Shown: positions 1-8,508, numbered from the stretch's first letter. The stretch is 64,000 bases of DNA from an uncultured Tenacibaculum sp. (GCF_947495995.1 NZ_CANMAX010000004.1:186001-250000); one strand, 5' to 3'. Translations and numbers: made by a program. The notes: generated from the letters alone by a model not told the origin.

Positions 1-126
1 ACATTGAATATTCGTGTTTATGCAGAAGAAAAACCATCGGAAGAATTTGAAGCAGCTAAAGCACAGTTAGACGATGTATATTTTATCGCTTTAAAATCAG
101 ACGAACCTAAAGTTACTTTAGCTTAA
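1..126 (+). CDS. C-terminal end of an ABC transporter ATP-binding protein (partial)
   Basis: An open frame enters from the left edge and ends at TAA 124-126, leaving 41 residues. The tail (ending DDVYFIALKSDEPKVTLA) resembles the C-terminal end of ABC-2 type ATPases. It lies 16 bp upstream of an ABC-2 permease/peptidase fusion in the same direction, so it is most likely the ATPase partner of that permease in one operon. The catalytic motifs are outside the window, so the call rests on context and the short tail. Confidence 0.55.
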   Translation, partial: TLNIRVYAEEKPSEEFEAAKAQLDDVYFIALKSDEPKVTLA

Positions 127-142
127 TCAATACTTTATAACT

Positions 143-3100
143 ATGTTTTCAACAATATTTAAACACGAGGTAAGGTATTGGTTTAAGAAACCAGCCTTTT
201 ATATATATTTAGTCATACTGTTCTTTGTTTCTATCTTTTTTGCTGCAGCTACTGCTGGTATTTTTGATAGTATCACAGTTAGTACAGGAGGTCATAAAAT
301 TGTAAATTCTCCTAAAGGAGTTAATGACTTATTTAATGGGATGAGTCAGCTGATTTACTTTTTATTACCATCAATAATAGGGGTAACTATTTTTAGAGAT
401 TATAAGAGTGAAATGCACTCTATTTTATATTCATATCCATTCACAAAAACCAATTATTTATTTGCTAAGTTTTTAAGTGGGTTAACTATAGTAACGCTCA
501 TTGTTTTTGCTATAGGTTTAGGATTAATTTTAGGTTTTAGATTACCAGGAACTAATCCAGAAATTGTAGGAGCTTTTAGTTTTGGATCATATGTGCATTC
601 TTATTTTATTTATGTAATTCCGAATCTAATATTATTTGGAGCTATTGTTTTTGCTGTAGTTACTTTCAGTAGAAATATTGCAGCAGGTTTTATTAGCGTT
701 TTAGCTGTTATGTTGATTCAAGGGTTATTAGTGTCTATGGTTGCAGAACAAGACAATAGATTATTAACAGGGTTGTTAGACCCTTATGGTTTTGGAGCAA
801 TGGATTACTATACTCGTTATTGGACGATCGCTGAGCAAAATGAATCACCATTACCAATTGGTAGTGTGATTATATACAATAGATTAATCTGGTTAGGTGT
901 ATCTGCGTTAGTATTCGGATTTGTATTTAAAAAATTCTCTTTCTCTCAAGGAGCTTTTACATTCAATTGGTTTAAGAAAGAAAAAGAAATACGAGCAATT
1001 AAGAAAAACTTTGGAGGAATCACTAGAATTAGCTTACCAAAGGTAACATACACACATTCACTTTCACATCATTTAAAAAGTGTTTGGAAACTTTCTAAAA
1101 TAGATTTCAAATATGTAGTAAAATCTTTGCCTTTTATTTCGATTGCTTTAGTTGGATTAATTATATCTGTAATAGGATTATCACAAACCGGATTAGTATT
1201 TGGAGCTGAAACTTTACCAGTAACATGGAAAATGTTACAAATTAGTATGAACGGTTTCAATATCTCAATGATTATCATCACATTTTTATATGCTGGATTA
1301 TTAGTTCACAGAGGAAGAATGGTTAATGCGAATCATTTGGTTGATGTAACTCCAACACCAAATTGGGTATTATGGTTATCTAAATTTACAGCATTATTAA
1401 AAGTTCAGTTGATTATTTTATCACTAGTAATGCTTTCAGGAGTTATTTATCAAACATATAAAGGATATTATAACTACGAATTTGGTCATTATTTTTATGA
1501 ATTATTCGTTTTAAAATTTTGGCATTTTGCAATTTGGGCAGTATTAGCATTATTTGTACAAACCTTATTACGTAATCCGTATGTTGGATTGGTAGTTTTA
1601 TTAGTCTTAAGTATCGGAATTCCGTTGTTAGGAAATATTGGAATAGAACAATCAATATTTAAATTTAATCAAGGAGCCGGATTTAATTATTCTGATATGA
1701 ATGGTTACGGATCTTCATTAAAAGGATATTTTATTTATAAAACTTACTGGGGACTGTTTTGTTTAGTATTATTAATCTTAACCGGATTATTTTGGGTACG
1801 TGGTCTTCCACATTCATTTAAAGAGCGTTTATCAATTCTTAAACAAAGATTCAATCTTAAAAGCGGAGCAGCTCTAGCAGTGATTTTAGTAGTCTTTTTA
1901 GGTTTAGGAGGAAGAATCTATTATGAAAATAATATTAAAAACGAACGTACTTCTAGTAAGGAAAGAGAAGAGCTTCGAGTAAAATGGGAAAAAGATTATA
2001 AAAAGTATGAAGGAAAAGCACAGCCTAGAATTGTAGCGGTGAATGTAAATATGGATATTTTCCCTAATTCATATGATTTTAAATCTGCTGGAACCTATAA
2101 AATGATTAATAAAACAAATGAAGTAATAGATAGTTTGTTTTTAAATCATAATAATTATCCAAGTACTTTTAAGTTTAATAAAGCTACAGATTTAGTTCAT
2201 GAAGATACAATTCAGAACTTCGATATTTATAAACTGAAAACACCATTACAGCCAGGAGATAGTTTAGAATTAGCTTTTACTGTGAAGAATAAACCAAATA
2301 CATTTTGGAGAAAGAATTCACCTGTACGAGAGAATGGAACATTTATGAATAGTAGTATTTTTCCTTCTTTTGGATATTCAGATGATGGTGAGTTAAGAGA
2401 TGATAGTACTCGTAAAAAGTACGGTTTAGGAAAGAATGATTTAAAGCCTCATCCTTCAGATAGTACGGCTTTAGGTGATACTTATATTTCAAAAGATAGC
2501 GATTGGATTGATTTTGAAGCAACAGTATCTACAAGTGAAGATCAAATAGCAATTGCTCCAGGATATTTACAAAAAGAGTGGAAGAAAGATGGACGTCGAT
2601 ATTTCCATTATAAAATGGATAGTAAAATTTTAAATTTCTATGCTTTCAATTCTGCTCGTTATGAAATTAAAAAAGACAAATGGAAAGATGTAAATCTTGA
2701 AATTTATTATCATAAAGGTCATGAGTTCAATTTAGATCGAATGATGGAAGGAATTAAAGCGTCATTAGAATATAATTCAAAAAGCTTTAGTCCGTATCAA
2801 CATAAACAAGTACGCATTATTGAGTTTCCTAAAACTGGAGGAAGTTTTGCACAATCTTTTCCAAATACAATTCCATATTCAGAATCTATAGGATTTATTG
2901 CAGATGTAAATAAAGAAGACGAAGGTGTAGATTATCCTTTCTCTGTAACAGTACACGAGTTGGCGCATCAATGGTGGGCACATCAAGTTATTGGAGCAGA
3001 TGTGTTAGGTGCAACGATGCTTTCAGAAAGTTTATCAGAGTATGTTTCTTTAAAAGTTCTAGAACATAAAGCAGGAAAAACAGAAATGCGTAAATTTTTA

Positions 3101-3796
3101 AAGAAAGCTTTAGATGGTTATTTAACTCAGAGAACTTTTGAGAGAAAACGAGAAAAACCATTAATGTATAACGACGGACAAGGTTATATTCATTACCAAA
3201 AAGGATCATTAATTTTTTATGCTTTGAGTGATTATATTGGTGAAGAAAACTTAAATAATGCTTTAAAATCGTATGTAGAAAAAGTGAAGTTTCAAGTTCC
3301 TCCTTATACAACTTCAATTGAAATGGTAGATTACATTCGTGAGAAAACTCCAGATAGTTTACAGTATGTAATTAAAGACATGTTTGAAACTATTACATTA
3401 TACAGGAATAAGATTGTAAAAGCATCTACAAAAGAGCTTGAAAATGGTAAATATCAAGTTGATATAGAATTTAATGTAAGTAAGTATAGAAACGATGATA
3501 AAGGAAAACGTTACTTTGGAGAAAAATCTGGAGATACAATTTCTTATAAAACTGAAAAAATGAAAAAGCCAATTCTTTCTGTGCCATTAGCAGATTATAT
3601 TGATATTGGAATTTTCGGTGAAGAAGAAGTTGACGGAAAGGTAAAAGAAACGGAGTTATATCTTAAGAAGCATAAGATAACTGCGATAAACAATACTATT
3701 TCAATTATTGTTGATAAAAAGCCAATTGAAGTAGGAGTTGATCCTTATAATAAACTGATTGATACACAATCAGGTGATAATCGAAGGAAATTATAA
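143..3796 (+). CDS. ABC-2 type permease fused to an M1-family aminopeptidase
   Basis: The protein has 1217 residues. The N-terminal half (about 1-600) is hydrophobic, with two sets of membrane helices typical of ABC-2 permeases. The C-terminal half (about 620-1217) is an M1/gluzincin peptidase domain. The zinc motif HELAH is at residues 938-942 and is followed by QWW as in M1 enzymes; the third ligand is probably E962, one residue further on than the usual 18-residue gap. The order ATPase then fusion permease suggests an inner-membrane transporter whose peptidase faces the periplasm. Such fusions are known in Bacteroidota and are usually annotated 'ABC transporter permease/M1 family aminopeptidase'. 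The substrate is unknown. A strong terminator follows the stop codon. Confidence 0.9.
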   Translation: MFSTIFKHEVRYWFKKPAFYIYLVILFFVSIFFAAATAGIFDSITVSTGGHKIVNSPKGVNDLFNGMSQLIYFLLPSIIGVTIFRDYKSEMHSILYSYPFTKTNYLFAKFLSGLTIVTLIVFAIGLGLILGFRLPGTNPEIVGAFSFGSYVHSYFIYVIPNLILFGAIVFAVVTFSRNIAAGFISVLAVMLIQGLLVSMVAEQDNRLLTGLLDPYGFGAMDYYTRYWTIAEQNESPLPIGSVIIYNRLIWLGVSALVFGFVFKKFSFSQGAFTFNWFKKEKEIRAIKKNFGGITRISLPKVTYTHSLSHHLKSVWKLSKIDFKYVVKSLPFISIALVGLIISVIGLSQTGLVFGAETLPVTWKMLQISMNGFNISMIIITFLYAGLLVHRGRMVNANHLVDVTPTPNWVLWLSKFTALLKVQLIILSLVMLSGVIYQTYKGYYNYEFGHYFYELFVLKFWHFAIWAVLALFVQTLLRNPYVGLVVLLVLSIGIPLLGNIGIEQSIFKFNQGAGFNYSDMNGYGSSLKGYFIYKTYWGLFCLVLLILTGLFWVRGLPHSFKERLSILKQRFNLKSGAALAVILVVFLGLGGRIYYENNIKNERTSSKEREELRVKWEKDYKKYEGKAQPRIVAVNVNMDIFPNSYDFKSAGTYKMINKTNEVIDSLFLNHNNYPSTFKFNKATDLVHEDTIQNFDIYKLKTPLQPGDSLELAFTVKNKPNTFWRKNSPVRENGTFMNSSIFPSFGYSDDGELRDDSTRKKYGLGKNDLKPHPSDSTALGDTYISKDSDWIDFEATVSTSEDQIAIAPGYLQKEWKKDGRRYFHYKMDSKILNFYAFNSARYEIKKDKWKDVNLEIYYHKGHEFNLDRMMEGIKASLEYNSKSFSPYQHKQVRIIEFPKTGGSFAQSFPNTIPYSESIGFIADVNKEDEGVDYPFSVTVHELAHQWWAHQVIGADVLGATMLSESLSEYVSLKVLEHKAGKTEMRKFLKKALDGYLTQRTFERKREKPLMYNDGQGYIHYQKGSLIFYALSDYIGEENLNNALKSYVEKVKFQVPPYTTSIEMVDYIREKTPDSLQYVIKDMFETITLYRNKIVKASTKELENGKYQVDIEFNVSKYRNDDKGKRYFGEKSGDTISYKTEKMKKPILSVPLADYIDIGIFGEEEVDGKVKETELYLKKHKITAINNTISIIVDKKPIEVGVDPYNKLIDTQSGDNRRKL

Positions 3797-3810
3797 ATAA
3801 TGAAACGTAA

Positions 3811-3838
3811 AAAGACTGTTGTAAACAACAGTCTTTTT
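3811..3838. terminator. Bidirectional intrinsic terminator
   Basis: The stem AAAGACTGTTG (3811-3821) pairs with CAACAGTCTTT (3826-3836) around a 4-nt loop. A-rich sequence lies on the left and a T run on the right. It separates convergent genes ending at 3796 (+) and 3876 (-), so it can serve both. Confidence 0.85.
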
Positions 3839-3875
3839 TATTTTAATAATATTTAATTGATAATGAATTCCTTGT

Positions 3876-5342
3876 TTAAGGGTGTAATCTCGCTCTTGAG
3901 TCTATGTAAAATGTTATTGTTTTGCTTATCGAATTATTATTACAATCAGTAGCGTTCATTGTTAGTCGATACTCATTTTTTATATATTGAAGCGATAAAC
4001 TAGTTCCTATATACATATTAAAACGGTTTCTAAGATCTACAACAAAATCATCTCCGCTTAAATTTAATCCTGTTAAAGTTTCTGTTATTCCTGTATTAAC
4101 TTCTGTAAGTGTTAAACTATAATTAGAAACTCCTTTTGATAACCACGGATTAAAAGTAACAGGTTCATTATTTCCATGAAAAACAGTTGTTACACGATGT
4201 GGATTACTATTAGGTGGGTGTAAATATTGTTGAGCTCTGTTAACACTATAATCTAAATTCTCTTTAGTTTCATAATGCATGAAAAGTTCTAAATACGGAG
4301 AGTTAATCGTGGAAATACTAAAATATCCACCAAGATTTGTAGTACCATTACTATAAAAAATCTGTAAGAAATAACTACCTGGAGTAATAGGAGTATTTTC
4401 AGTGTAGACGAAAAATTTATTAGTAGGATCTATGGTCAAGCTTCCAGTTCCACCAGAACCATTGTATACCGCTTTCGTTACTCCACCTGATGTTTTTAAT
4501 ACAACTGAATTGATATTATTTCTATAGTAGTAATTACCTAAAACGCTTTCTCCATCTTTAATAAGTGTTAAATTAACACTAGTAGCATTACTTCCAGTAC
4601 AGATTTCAGTGCTTTGTGTAGAAAGGTTTGAAAGAGGGAAAGTAGAATTGTTATTACTACTATAGAAATAAGATTGATTAGTACTTAAAAATAAGTTAGG
4701 ATAGATGTCTAAAATATAATCTAATCCGAATTTATCTTCTGGATATAAACTTTCATAAATTGAATTAAAAATATTCTTGAAAGTTTTTTCTCCTTTTAAA
4801 ATATCATCTCTAATTCCAATAGCAGCAGAAGGAAGAACATCATCTTTAATTGTTTTTACCCTAAGCATTACATGATCTTCAGTAACAAAATCTTCTACTA
4901 ACATTGCAATATTATCTTCAAAAATATTAGGAGAAACATTTAAAATAAGATGATCTTCAAAAACTTGATGAGCAGGAACTTCAAAACGCTTTTCTTCAAA
5001 AGAATTGTTCGTTAACATTATAATATCATCTTCAAAAACAAAATCTGTTCTCATCATTACATGATCTTCAAATACATATCCTTGAAATTGCGTATTACTG
5101 TGTTTAACAGCATTTTTTTCAACAGTTAAAGATAAATCTTTACTTACTCCATCTAAAGCGAGTATTTTGTTGAATACAGTAGCAGCTTTTTGATGTAAAG
5201 TAATTTCGCGATTGTTTTTAGTTTTTTCTTTTAAGACTAAAGCATCTTTTTCAATCTCTGTTGAAGTTTCGATTAATTCTTTTTCTGAACATCCAATTGC
5301 CAGAAAAAGACTTGCCATACCAATGGCTAGTAATTTTTTCAT
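3876..5342 (-). CDS. Lipoprotein with 12-13 residue FEDH/DIIM repeats, function unknown
   Basis: The protein has 488 residues. A lipoprotein signal (MKKLLAIGMASLFLAIGCSE) puts the lipidated Cys at residue 18. Residues 90-170 hold about seven short repeats of the form (V/I)FED-h-h-h-M-L, starting near residues 90, 102, 114, 127, 140, 153 and 165. The rest (about 200-488) looks beta-rich and Ser/Thr/Asn-rich, as in surface adhesin-like proteins, but no family was recognised. It is a single gene, convergent with the ABC/M1 fusion and divergent from the small DUF5522 gene. It is likely anchored in the outer membrane. No catalytic motif is visible, and no function is proposed. Confidence 0.75.
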   Translation of the reverse strand: MKKLLAIGMASLFLAIGCSEKELIETSTEIEKDALVLKEKTKNNREITLHQKAATVFNKILALDGVSKDLSLTVEKNAVKHSNTQFQGYVFEDHVMMRTDFVFEDDIIMLTNNSFEEKRFEVPAHQVFEDHLILNVSPNIFEDNIAMLVEDFVTEDHVMLRVKTIKDDVLPSAAIGIRDDILKGEKTFKNIFNSIYESLYPEDKFGLDYILDIYPNLFLSTNQSYFYSSNNNSTFPLSNLSTQSTEICTGSNATSVNLTLIKDGESVLGNYYYRNNINSVVLKTSGGVTKAVYNGSGGTGSLTIDPTNKFFVYTENTPITPGSYFLQIFYSNGTTNLGGYFSISTINSPYLELFMHYETKENLDYSVNRAQQYLHPPNSNPHRVTTVFHGNNEPVTFNPWLSKGVSNYSLTLTEVNTGITETLTGLNLSGDDFVVDLRNRFNMYIGTSLSLQYIKNEYRLTMNATDCNNNSISKTITFYIDSRARLHP

Positions 5343-5505
5343 AATTTTAGATTTAATAGGTTTATAATTACTTCAAAACTAGTTTCAATGGATGGTTTAA
5401 AAGTGCTAAAGTTTCCGAATCAAGCAAAAAAGCTTTTGAAAGGTTTTATTTGTTTTGTAAGTGAAAAGTATGTTCTGAAAAGAGGAAGGTAAATTGATAA
5501 TAATT

Positions 5506-5513
5506 TATCTTTG
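5506..5513 (+). promoter_or_regulatory. Bacteroidota -7 box TATCTTTG for the DUF5522 gene
   Basis: TATCTTTG matches the Bacteroidota primary-sigma -7 consensus TAnnTTTG exactly and ends only 5 nt before the ATG at 5519. The transcript would have almost no leader. No clear -33 TTG is seen. Confidence 0.5.
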
Positions 5514-5518
5514 TTGAT

Positions 5519-5680
5519 ATGAAAAAAATATTGAAGGCTGAACCTCATGAGTATTATACGAATGAACAGGGATATAGAGTTTTTAAAGAAGAATATCATT
5601 TAAGAAGAGGTTATTGTTGTAAAAGTGGATGTAAACATTGTCCGTATGGATATGATAAGAATACAGATAGCTTTAAATAA
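5519..5680 (+). CDS. Small Cys-rich DUF5522 family protein
   Basis: This 53-codon gene encodes MKKILKAEPHEYYTNEQGYR followed by a Cys/His-rich core RGYCCKSGCKHCPYGY (residues 30-45). The RGYCCxxGCxHCPY motif marks the DUF5522 family found across Bacteroidota. The four Cys and one His could bind a metal ion or cluster, but its role is unknown. It reads in the same direction as the DUF4197 gene 57 bp downstream, though that gene appears to have its own promoter. The gene is short but convincing because of the motif and the promoter box just upstream. Confidence 0.75.
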   Translation: MKKILKAEPHEYYTNEQGYRVFKEEYHLRRGYCCKSGCKHCPYGYDKNTDSFK

Positions 5681-5681
5681 T

Positions 5682-5707
5682 TGTGACCTTATTAGATAAA
5701 ATGTATC
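5682..5707 (+). promoter_or_regulatory. ECF-sigma-like promoter TGTGAC-N14-TGTATC upstream of the DUF4197 gene
   Basis: TGTGAC (5682-5687) and TGTATC (5702-5707) are separated by exactly 14 bp. This two-block layout (GTGAC/GTAAC-like -35, CGTC/TGTC-like -10) is typical of extracytoplasmic-function sigma factors. The same blocks with the same 14-bp spacer occur three times in the RNA array at 18557-18992. The expected start is about 5713-5715, giving a leader of roughly 24 nt before ATG 5738. Confidence 0.55.
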
Positions 5708-5737
5708 CTAAATAATTAGTAAATAAATTTAAAACAC

Positions 5738-6448
5738 ATGATTAAAAGAATTTTAATAGTTTGTATCGCATTACAATTTGTTGGTTGCGACGAATTACAA
5801 AAAATAGCAAGTCAGTTACCTAAAACAGGAGCTTTAACCCAAGCACAAATAGGAGCAGGATTACGACAAGCTTTAGATAACGGAATTCAACATCAAGTAA
5901 AGAAACTTACAGCGAAAGATGGTTTTTATAGAAATGAGCTAGTAAAAATTGTTCTTCCTAAAGAATTGAAAGCTGTAGATAGCGGATTAAGAAAAATAGG
6001 ATTAAGTAAATTAGCCGATGAAGGAATAAAGGCTTTGAATAGAGCTGCTGAAGATGCAGTAAAAACTGCGACACCAATTTTTGTAACTGCGGTTAAAGAC
6101 ATTACGTTTAATGATGCTAAAAAGATATTATTAGGAAGTGATAGAGCGGCGACTAGTTATTTAGAAGGAAAAACTAAAAGCCCGTTATATTCAAAGTTTA
6201 ATCCAGTTATTAAAAAATCTTTTGGTAGAGTAGGAGCAGATCAAATTTGGGCTAATTTAATTACTAAATACAACGGAATTCCTTTCGTAAAAAAGGTAAA
6301 TCCAGATTTAACAGATTATGTAACTACTGAAGCTTTAAAAGGAGTTTTTACAATGATCGCTGTTGAAGAAAAAGGAATTAGAAATAAGGTAGGATTACGT
6401 AATACAGATTTACTTAGAAGAGTCTTTGCTTTACAAGACAAGAGGTAG
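5738..6448 (+). CDS. DUF4197 family lipoprotein
   Basis: The protein has 236 residues. The signal MIKRILIVCIALQFVGCDE places the lipid-modified Cys at residue 17. The mature part is mostly helical (ALTQAQIGAGLRQALDNGI, then the block around KILLGSDRAATSYLEGKT) and matches the DUF4197 family, whose function is not known. It is probably a periplasmic or outer-membrane lipoprotein. An ECF-type promoter lies 31 bp upstream, of the same type as those in the RNA array at 18.5-19.2 kb, so it may belong to an envelope-related regulon. The family call is firm; the regulon is inferred. Confidence 0.85.
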   Translation: MIKRILIVCIALQFVGCDELQKIASQLPKTGALTQAQIGAGLRQALDNGIQHQVKKLTAKDGFYRNELVKIVLPKELKAVDSGLRKIGLSKLADEGIKALNRAAEDAVKTATPIFVTAVKDITFNDAKKILLGSDRAATSYLEGKTKSPLYSKFNPVIKKSFGRVGADQIWANLITKYNGIPFVKKVNPDLTDYVTTEALKGVFTMIAVEEKGIRNKVGLRNTDLLRRVFALQDKR

Positions 6449-6475
6449 GTTAAGTCTTTGTTTTTCAGATTTTTA

Positions 6476-6493
6476 TTTCTATATTTATAGAAA
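6476..6493. repeat. Inverted repeat TTTCTATA-TT-TATAGAAA
   Basis: A perfect 8-bp inverted repeat with a 2-bp centre lies 14 bp before the small gene at 6508. It could be an operator for a dimeric regulator or a weak hairpin. It is AT-rich, so chance is not excluded. Confidence 0.3.
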
Positions 6494-6507
6494 TAATCGC
6501 TTAAACT

Positions 6508-6693
6508 ATGTCACGCTTAACTCAACTTCATCGCTATAGAGAACATTTAGAAGAACGCTATTCAAAATTAATAGAACGGTCTAATGATTATAGGTATGAA
6601 GATGAAGCTAAGAGTGACATAGCTTTTTATAAAGCTCTAAAGATTTTAGAAAAAATCAATAGAGTTAGGTATTTAGATAATTCGTTGGTGTAA
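6508..6693 (+). CDS. Small conserved-looking hypothetical protein (61 aa)
   Basis: The gene encodes a charged, helical protein of 61 residues (MSRLTQLHRYREHLEERYSK...) with no signal peptide or membrane segment. The pattern suggests a short coiled or helical-hairpin protein. Its last 21 bp overlap the 3' end of the convergent BtuF-like gene, which is compact but normal. I do not recognise a function. Its amino-acid composition looks like a real protein rather than a shadow frame. Confidence 0.65.
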   Translation: MSRLTQLHRYREHLEERYSKLIERSNDYRYEDEAKSDIAFYKALKILEKINRVRYLDNSLV

Positions 6694-7473
6694 TTTTTTG
6701 AAATAATCAAAAGATTTTAAAAGTCTACTTCCATACCACGAAAAAAGCTCTCCGTCTACAAATACAGTTTTGGCATGGTGTGTACATCTTCCAATTTCGA
6801 AAGCATGTTCTTCTTTAAAAGGATAAGGTTCGGAAGATAAAAAAACTAAATCAGGATCACCTTCAAGACGTATTTTTTTTAGTTCTATTTCAGGATACCT
6901 TTCTTTATTCTTATAAATGTTTTCAAACTTATTCAATTCTAGAATATGATTGATAAAAGTATTATTCGCAGCAGTCATCCAAGGATTTCTCCAGATAAAA
7001 TAAGCTACTTTCTTAGAGGGTATATCTTTAATGAATTCTTTAAAGTCAGTAATCTTAAATTGTAGTTTTTGAATTATTTTCTGCGATTCTGTTCTACAAG
7101 AAAATAACTTACCATATTGTTCTATAAGTTCAATAGCGTCATCAAGTGTAAAAATATCAGAAACATGAACAGTAGTAATTCCTTCACAAGCCTCAACAAT
7201 TTCTTTGGTATTTTCTTCTTTATTACATAAGATGATATCAGGATTTAATGCCTTTATTTTTTCAATCTTTATGTTTTTTGTTCCTCCAACAATAGTTTTG
7301 GTTTGTTTTAAATGGTATGGGTGTACACAGAATTTAGTTAGGCCAACAATACTGTCTTCTAAACCTAAATCGTATAAAAGTTCAGTCTGACTTGGAACTA
7401 GTGAGATAATTCGTTTTGGAGTTTTATCTAAAGAGATTAATCTATTAAGCTGATCTTTAATTTCAATATTCAT
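6673..7473 (-). CDS. BtuF-like helical-backbone substrate-binding protein without signal peptide
   Basis: The protein has 266 residues. The opening KTPKRIISLVPSQTELLYDLGL and the block KALNPDIILCNKEEN are typical of the cobalamin/siderophore periplasmic-binding fold (BtuF/FhuD type), as are SWYGSRLL near the C-terminus and the conserved W in IWRNPWM. There is no signal peptide or lipobox at this start, and nothing in-frame upstream supplies one. It may therefore act in the cytoplasm, as short BtuF-like proteins of Bacteroidota appear to do. No permease or ATPase lies next to it. The fold is confident; the ligand (corrinoid or other) is inferred only from the family. Confidence 0.8.
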   Translation of the reverse strand: MNIEIKDQLNRLISLDKTPKRIISLVPSQTELLYDLGLEDSIVGLTKFCVHPYHLKQTKTIVGGTKNIKIEKIKALNPDIILCNKEENTKEIVEACEGITTVHVSDIFTLDDAIELIEQYGKLFSCRTESQKIIQKLQFKITDFKEFIKDIPSKKVAYFIWRNPWMTAANNTFINHILELNKFENIYKNKERYPEIELKKIRLEGDPDLVFLSSEPYPFKEEHAFEIGRCTHHAKTVFVDGELFSWYGSRLLKSFDYFKKLHQRII

Positions 7474-7500
7474 CGCATCGAAATTAATAAAATAATCGGA

Positions 7501-8274
7501 TTATTTGATTCCCATTAACTCTTGAAATTCTTTCTTGTAACCTTTACTAACTCTAAATGTAGTTTTTACGTCAGCAATTTTCACGTCAGTTTCACCATAA
7601 TTAGAAACGATTATTTCTTCGATAAATTCAGAGTTGATTATTGTAGATCTATGAATTCTCATAAACTTAGGAGAATTAAGTCTACGTATTAAACTCGATA
7701 GCGATTCACGAAGTAAATGCATTCTATTGTCAGTAGTAAATATTTCAACATAATAACCCGAAGCAGAAATGTGTTTAATTGTATCTGTTTCTATAAAAAG
7801 AATTTTATTTCCAGTTTTAACGCTAATCTTTTTTTGCTCTGTAGCTTCTTTTTGCTGAATTATATTAAGTATGTCTGCTATACTTGTTTGAATGTTCAGT
7901 AAGTCGTCTTTTTTCTTATGAGCAATAATATTGTTAATACATTGATAAAACCTATTATCGCTAAATGGTTTTAACAAGTAATCAAAAGCAAGGTAATCGA
8001 AAGCTTTATGGGCAAAATCATTACGTTCAGTAATAAAAACAAATAGAGGTTTACTATCTTTTGAGACTCCATCTATAATATCAAATCCTGTAATGTCTTC
8101 TAATTCAATGTCTAAAAAAACCACGTCAGGTTTTAAAAAGTTTATATGATCTATAGCTTCTGTACCATTAGATAAACTACCAACATTTTGAAAAGAATTA
8201 AAATTGTTTAGTAATTTTTCTATTCTAGTTCTAGCAACTTTTTGATTATCAACTATAATGTATTTCAAATTCAT
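7501..8274 (-). CDS. LytTR-family response regulator
   Basis: From ATG 8274 the protein has 257 residues (MNLKYIIVDNQKVARTRIEKLL). The receiver domain covers about 1-120, with the phospho-acceptor Asp in VVFLDIELED and the KPF motif; the LytTR DNA-binding domain covers about 155-255. A longer frame opens at 8382, but the added 36 residues are not receiver-like, and a -7-like box TACTTTCG on the minus strand (8308-8315) would lie inside them. No histidine kinase is adjacent. The gene is divergent from susC, and 21-bp-spaced direct repeats typical of LytTR operators lie between the two, so it probably controls the susCD genes. Confidence 0.85.
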   Translation of the reverse strand: MNLKYIIVDNQKVARTRIEKLLNNFNSFQNVGSLSNGTEAIDHINFLKPDVVFLDIELEDITGFDIIDGVSKDSKPLFVFITERNDFAHKAFDYLAFDYLLKPFSDNRFYQCINNIIAHKKKDDLLNIQTSIADILNIIQQKEATEQKKISVKTGNKILFIETDTIKHISASGYYVEIFTTDNRMHLLRESLSSLIRRLNSPKFMRIHRSTIINSEFIEEIIVSNYGETDVKIADVKTTFRVSKGYKKEFQELMGIK

Positions 8275-8307
8275 AATGTCTTTATAATTATTGAGTTGAT
8301 CGGGCGA

Positions 8308-8315
8308 CGAAAGTA
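8308..8315 (-). promoter_or_regulatory. Candidate -7 box TACTTTCG for the LytTR gene
   Basis: On the minus strand the sequence reads TACTTTCG, one mismatch from TAnnTTTG, 33 bp before ATG 8274. It supports the shorter start of the LytTR gene. Confidence 0.4.
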
Positions 8316-8411
8316 TAAAAGTAAATGCTTTTTTTAGTAAAATATTATGTTCTTTAACATGGTTATAACTAGAATTTAACATTTGAGTTTTTTATCACTT
8401 AAAAACGACTA

Positions 8412-8443
8412 CTTACATCAAAAAAAGGGCGCTTTACTTCAAA
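8412..8443 (+). promoter_or_regulatory. Direct repeats CTTACATCAAA / TTTACTTCAAA (putative LytTR operator)
   Basis: CTTACATCAAA (8412-8422) and TTTACTTCAAA (8433-8443) start exactly 21 bp apart, two helical turns, which is the layout LytTR regulators bind. The exact 11-mer CTTACATCAAA recurs at 13187. The second repeat ends 28 bp before a -7-like box TAAATTTA (8471-8478). Confidence 0.6.
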
Positions 8444-8470
8444 AGGATTTTAACAAAGATAGATTGGGAA

Positions 8471-8478
8471 TAAATTTA
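8471..8478 (+). promoter_or_regulatory. Candidate -7 box TAAATTTA for susC
   Basis: TAAATTTA differs from TAnnTTTG at one position and ends 30 bp before the susC ATG. It has no -33 TTG, as expected for an activator-dependent promoter; the direct repeats occupy about -70 to -39. Confidence 0.45.
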
Positions 8479-8508
8479 GCCCCCTAATCAATTAAATTAA
8501 ATAATTTT

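Noticed and set aside
2988-3317. Minus-strand open frame inside the ABC/M1 fusion gene
   Set aside because: It lies fully inside a strong coding gene, has low-complexity composition and no family features; same reasoning for other antisense frames in long genes.
8275-8382. Longer N-terminus of the LytTR regulator
   Set aside because: The extra 36 residues are not receiver-like and overlap a likely promoter; the Met at 8274 starts the receiver domain directly.
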